Assembly (NCBI GenBank): GCA_903821255.1
Contig: CAIJKT010000817.1
Location: 1 to 5,034, forward strand
DNA: 5,034 nt
Direction of reading: 5' to 3'
From: an uncultured Lentisphaeria bacterium
GTDB taxonomy: Bacteria > Verrucomicrobiota > Lentisphaeria > Victivallales > Victivallaceae
Positions 4,859 through 5,034 of this stretch are shown here, piece by piece. Numbering within the stretch: the stretch's first letter is position 1; each line of letters starts with the position of its first letter. Both the position numbers and the translations under genes were made by a program. The notes under the pieces are model-generated. The model did not search any database. It had not been told where the DNA came from and was given only the letters and a program-made list of their open reading frames with translations.

Positions 4859-4948
4859 AGATTTTGAGAATTGGTTCGTGTTCTGAGAGGCTGCCGATAC
4901 AGGGGTATCGTAGGCCTCGAAGAGCGCGAATCCAAACTCAATAGATCT
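4859..4948. repeat. Long imperfect stem-loop, possible structured RNA or transposon/repeat end
   Basis: The arms 4866-4900 and 4905-4939 are complementary at 24 of 35 positions, and at 28 if G-T pairs are allowed as in RNA from the plus strand, around an AGGG loop (4901-4904). The best parts are CGATAC/GTATCG at the tip and GAGGC/GCCTC below it. The stem continues outward with TT/AA and, after a small internal loop, AGAT (4859-4862) with ATCT (4945-4948). It lies between a gene start and the window edge, with no gene calling for a terminator on the plus strand. No T-tract follows. Confidence 0.6.
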
Positions 4949-5000
4949 CAACCTCTTTTCGTCGAGTGTCTTGCGTCCGTATTTTTCCGTTCCTTCTTCA

Positions 5001-5018
5001 GGCGATATTCATATCGCC
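5001..5018. repeat. Palindrome with perfect 8-bp arms
   Basis: GGCGATAT and ATATCGCC are exact reverse complements separated by TC. A DNA palindrome with a two-base centre suits a dimeric repressor site as well as an RNA hairpin (7 bp with a four-base loop). No T-tract follows on either strand, so an intrinsic terminator is unlikely. Its target gene, if any, would lie beyond the window. Confidence 0.55.
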
Positions 5019-5034
5019 AATCAGTCGGATCGAA

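Larger units (their letters stand above)
4694..5034. other. Gene-poor 341-bp stretch upstream of the TTG-start gene
   Basis: No convincing gene is seen. Two minus-strand frames are open without a usable start: one from the window edge to a TGA at 4948-4950 (28 codons, beginning FDPTDW), which could be the tail of a gene lying beyond 5034, and one from 5008 to a TGA at 4805-4807 (67 codons, containing YGRKTLDEKRL and VSAASQNTNQF). The second passes through the long stem-loop and has only a TTG with no spaced ribosome site. The stretch also contains the palindrome at 5001-5018 and the weak promoter for the downstream gene. Confidence 0.5.

Overview
The window reads as chromosomal DNA of a Gram-negative bacterium from the Planctomycetota-Verrucomicrobiota-Lentisphaerota (PVC) group, most plausibly a Lentisphaerota/Victivallales-like member. 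This placement is an inference. It rests on the secreted protein at 2920-3678, whose N-terminal phrase (a strand-rich 'LVLNNG..F.NI.V' start leading to 'FGYDPMKAAAF') I associate with PVC secreted proteins, and on a 116-bp inverted-repeat element in a gene gap of a style I associate with the same group. No rRNA, tRNA, CRISPR array, complete insertion sequence or phage gene was seen.

Layout. Positions 1-1450, minus strand: a two-gene operon. A calcineurin-like phosphoesterase of the PlcP type (635-1450) overlaps by 41 nt the start of a BtaA/DUF3419-type aminocarboxypropyl transferase (675 down to the window edge, C-terminus missing). Positions 1451-1754: an AT-rich divergent gene gap with a good sigma70-like promoter for the operon. 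Positions 1755-2853, plus strand: a small two-span membrane protein of unknown role, then a complete GT2 glycosyltransferase 34 nt downstream. Positions 2854-2919: a strong hairpin between convergent genes. Positions 2920-3678, minus strand: a secreted His/Tyr/Trp-rich protein ending in a Gly-Glu-Arg repeat tail, with a near-consensus promoter (TTGACA-N17-TATTAT). Positions 3741-4018: an inverted-repeat element and smaller hairpins. Positions 4019-4693, minus strand: a soluble helical protein of unknown function starting at TTG behind a good Shine-Dalgarno. Positions 4694-5034: no convincing gene, but a roughly 90-nt imperfect stem-loop and a perfect 8-bp-arm palindrome.

How the genes may work together. 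The main biological story is the minus-strand pair. PlcP-type enzymes cleave the phosphorylated head group from membrane phospholipids and leave diacylglycerol. BtaA transfers the 3-amino-3-carboxypropyl group of S-adenosylmethionine to diacylglycerol, the first step to phosphorus-free betaine lipids. Overlapping genes for the producer and the consumer of diacylglycerol suggest a compact unit for replacing phospholipids with betaine lipids. The divergent glycosyltransferase could act on lipid too, but nothing in its sequence proves that. The three non-coding palindromes of similar design at 3827-3842, 3907-3922 and 4895-4910 are the least explained structure in the window.
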